Origin: Pseudohongiella sp. O18
Lineage (GTDB): Bacteria > Pseudomonadota > Gammaproteobacteria > Pseudomonadales > Pseudohongiellaceae
Direction: 5' to 3'
DNA: 64,000 nucleotides
NCBI RefSeq assembly: GCF_021729085.1
Contig: NZ_JAJSAR010000002.1
Coordinates: 248,001 to 312,000 of the forward strand
Made by a program: the position numbers and the translations under genes
The notes under the pieces: model-generated
Databases searched by the model: none
What the model was told of the DNA's origin: nothing
The model's input: only the letters and a program-made list of their open reading frames with translations
In this document: one piece after another, positions 62,960 to 64,000 of the stretch
How the letters are laid out: each line of letters starts with the position of its first letter
How positions within the stretch are numbered: position 1 is the first letter of the stretch

Positions 62960-63767
62960 TTCCAAACAGTTGATACGTGCCCTGGTTGTTGATGATGAGG
63001 CTCTGGCCAGGCAGGGTCTGGAACTGCGTCTTGCTGACATCGACGGCGTCGAAGTCGTCGGCAGTTGTCAGAATGGTCGCGAAGCACTGGAGATGATCGC
63101 CGAAAAGGAACCCGATCTGATGTTTCTGGATATTCAGATGCCGGGTATGACGGGTTTCGACGTGGTTGAGCAGCTTCAGCAGGATAATATGCCGCTGATT
63201 GTGTTTGTGACGGCCTATGACGAGTACGCGGTGAATGCCTTTGACATTCACGCGGTCGATTATCTGTTAAAACCCATCGAAGTCGAGCGTTTGCAGCAGG
63301 CTGTCAACAAAGTGCGGGAGCGCCTGGATCATGGGCGCGACGATCAGGAGAAACGCCAGCTTCTGGATATTGTTATCAGTCTGACGGGCAAGTCGGAACA
63401 GGCCATCGTTGAGCTGATGAGCAGCGGCAATCCGATGATGCGTTATGGCGAAAAACTGGCAATCAAGGACGGTTCATCCACGACCTTTGTATCGGTGCGC
63501 GATATTGACTGGATTGATGCTGCCGGCGATTACATGTGTGTACATGTGAAAGGCGATACGCTGATCATGCGTACGACCATGAAAGAACTTGAATCACAAC
63601 TCGACCCAGGCGTATTTCAACGTGTTCACCGCTCCACGATCGTCAATCTTGATCGGGTAGAGAAAGTGTCCTCACATATCAATGGCGAGTTCCATCTGAC
63701 CCTGAGCTGCGGTACCTCGCTGAAAATGAGCCGCAGCTACAAAGACAAGGTCAAACACTTCTTTTGA
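62946..63767 (+). CDS. LytTR-type response regulator (AlgR-like)
   Basis: This 273-residue regulator has a receiver domain (residues 9-125) and a LytTR DNA-binding domain (about 165-270). The acidic pocket is D16 and D17, the phosphoacceptor is D62 in LMFLDIQMPGMTGFDV, and the switch Thr and Lys are in VFVTAYDE and YLLKPIEV. The LytTR part includes IDWIDAAGDYMCVHV, FQRVHRSTIVNLDRVEKV and LSCGTSLKMSRSYKD. It pairs with the kinase in the same transcript. Its targets in this organism are unknown. Confidence 0.94.
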   Translation: MKPDNSKQLIRALVVDDEALARQGLELRLADIDGVEVVGSCQNGREALEMIAEKEPDLMFLDIQMPGMTGFDVVEQLQQDNMPLIVFVTAYDEYAVNAFDIHAVDYLLKPIEVERLQQAVNKVRERLDHGRDDQEKRQLLDIVISLTGKSEQAIVELMSSGNPMMRYGEKLAIKDGSSTTFVSVRDIDWIDAAGDYMCVHVKGDTLIMRTTMKELESQLDPGVFQRVHRSTIVNLDRVEKVSSHINGEFHLTLSCGTSLKMSRSYKDKVKHFF

Positions 63768-63793
63768 TGCCAGTCTGAGCTGATTTACGCCTG

Positions 63794-64000
63794 TCATCCT
63801 TTCAGATGTGTCAGGGGCAGGGCCGTGGTATCAAGTACTTTGCGCATGATGAAGCTGGAGTGGACATCGGCAACTCCCTCAATACGGGTCAGGGTGTTGA
63901 GCAGGAACTCCTGATAATAGTCCATATCCGGCACCACCACTTTTAACTGATAATCTGCCGATTGTCCGGTGATCAGCAGGCATTCGATGACTTCAGGGTG
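63794..64000 (-). CDS. Lrp/AsnC-family regulator, 5' end outside window
   Basis: The last 68 codons of a leftward gene are present and the frame is open to base 64000. The fragment contains HPEVIECLLITGQSADYQLK, then DYYQEFLLNTLTRIEGV and SSFIMRKVLDTTALPL. This is the C-terminal ligand-sensing (RAM/AsnC) domain of Lrp-type regulators, which bind amino acids and form octamers. The DNA-binding half lies past the window edge. The effector cannot be told from this part. Confidence 0.9.
   Translation of the reverse strand, partial: HPEVIECLLITGQSADYQLKVVVPDMDYYQEFLLNTLTRIEGVADVHSSFIMRKVLDTTALPLTHLKG

Overview
The window is chromosomal DNA from an aerobic, Gram-negative gammaproteobacterium. The evidence is LptF/LptG, QueA, SbcC/SbcD, a cbb3 oxidase operon behind an FNR/Anr-type promoter, a TonB-dependent receptor and an AlgZ/AlgR-like pair. 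Gene order and protein style suggest a marine lineage, perhaps near Pseudohongiella/OM182, but that is a guess from memory. No phage, insertion sequence, CRISPR array or integrase gene is visible. The content is core genes mixed with accessory blocks.

Layout. 1-7.1 kb: the end of a LysE-type exporter, a DinB-fold protein, the SbcCD nuclease with a small upstream gene, a small secreted protein, and a divergent DUF2975/XRE pair with candidate operators. 7.1-12.4 kb: katG and valS. 12.4-12.9 kb: a non-coding stretch with two inverted copies of a hairpin-rich repeat. 12.9-19.5 kb: a DUF547 protein, then a leftward block of EamA transporter, radical SAM enzyme and YnjBCD-like ABC importer. 19.6-27.7 kb: pepA, a thioesterase, lptF-lptG, an isopropylmalate-synthase-like enzyme, two small membrane or secreted proteins, and leuB. 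27.8-33.1 kb: a 41-residue membrane protein, a DASH-type cryptochrome, a membrane-anchored cytochrome c, a Tat-exported aldo/keto reductase, a DUF938 methyltransferase overlapping a MAPEG gene, and a HAD phosphatase.

33.2-44.6 kb is rich in exported hydrolases: an M20 amidohydrolase, a VanX-like D,D-dipeptidase, a prolidase-like amidohydrolase, a DUF885 protein, and a 968-residue tandem amidohydrolase beside a related protein. The N-terminal half of the tandem protein and the neighbouring protein both lack the usual metal-binding HxH. A glycosyltransferase and a second thioesterase lie among them. The predicted substrates are peptides, amides and cell-wall fragments, which is inferred from the families.

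44.7-53.7 kb: an EEP-family hydrolase, then a Yip1-family gene leading ccoNOQP behind a near-perfect FNR/Anr box, an MscS-type channel, and a PadR/HAAS pair with two operator-like palindromes on its promoter. 53.7-64 kb: a TonB-dependent receptor coupled to a Tat-exported protein, yaeQ, a crotonase, tRNA-Leu(CAA), queA, mdh, a LytS/LytTR-type two-component pair, and the end of an Lrp/AsnC regulator.

The strongest candidates for something undescribed are the radical SAM/YnjBCD/EamA block, the paired amidohydrolases with lost metal sites, and the TonB receptor/Tat protein pair. Calls are by eye from motifs and gene context. No database search was run.
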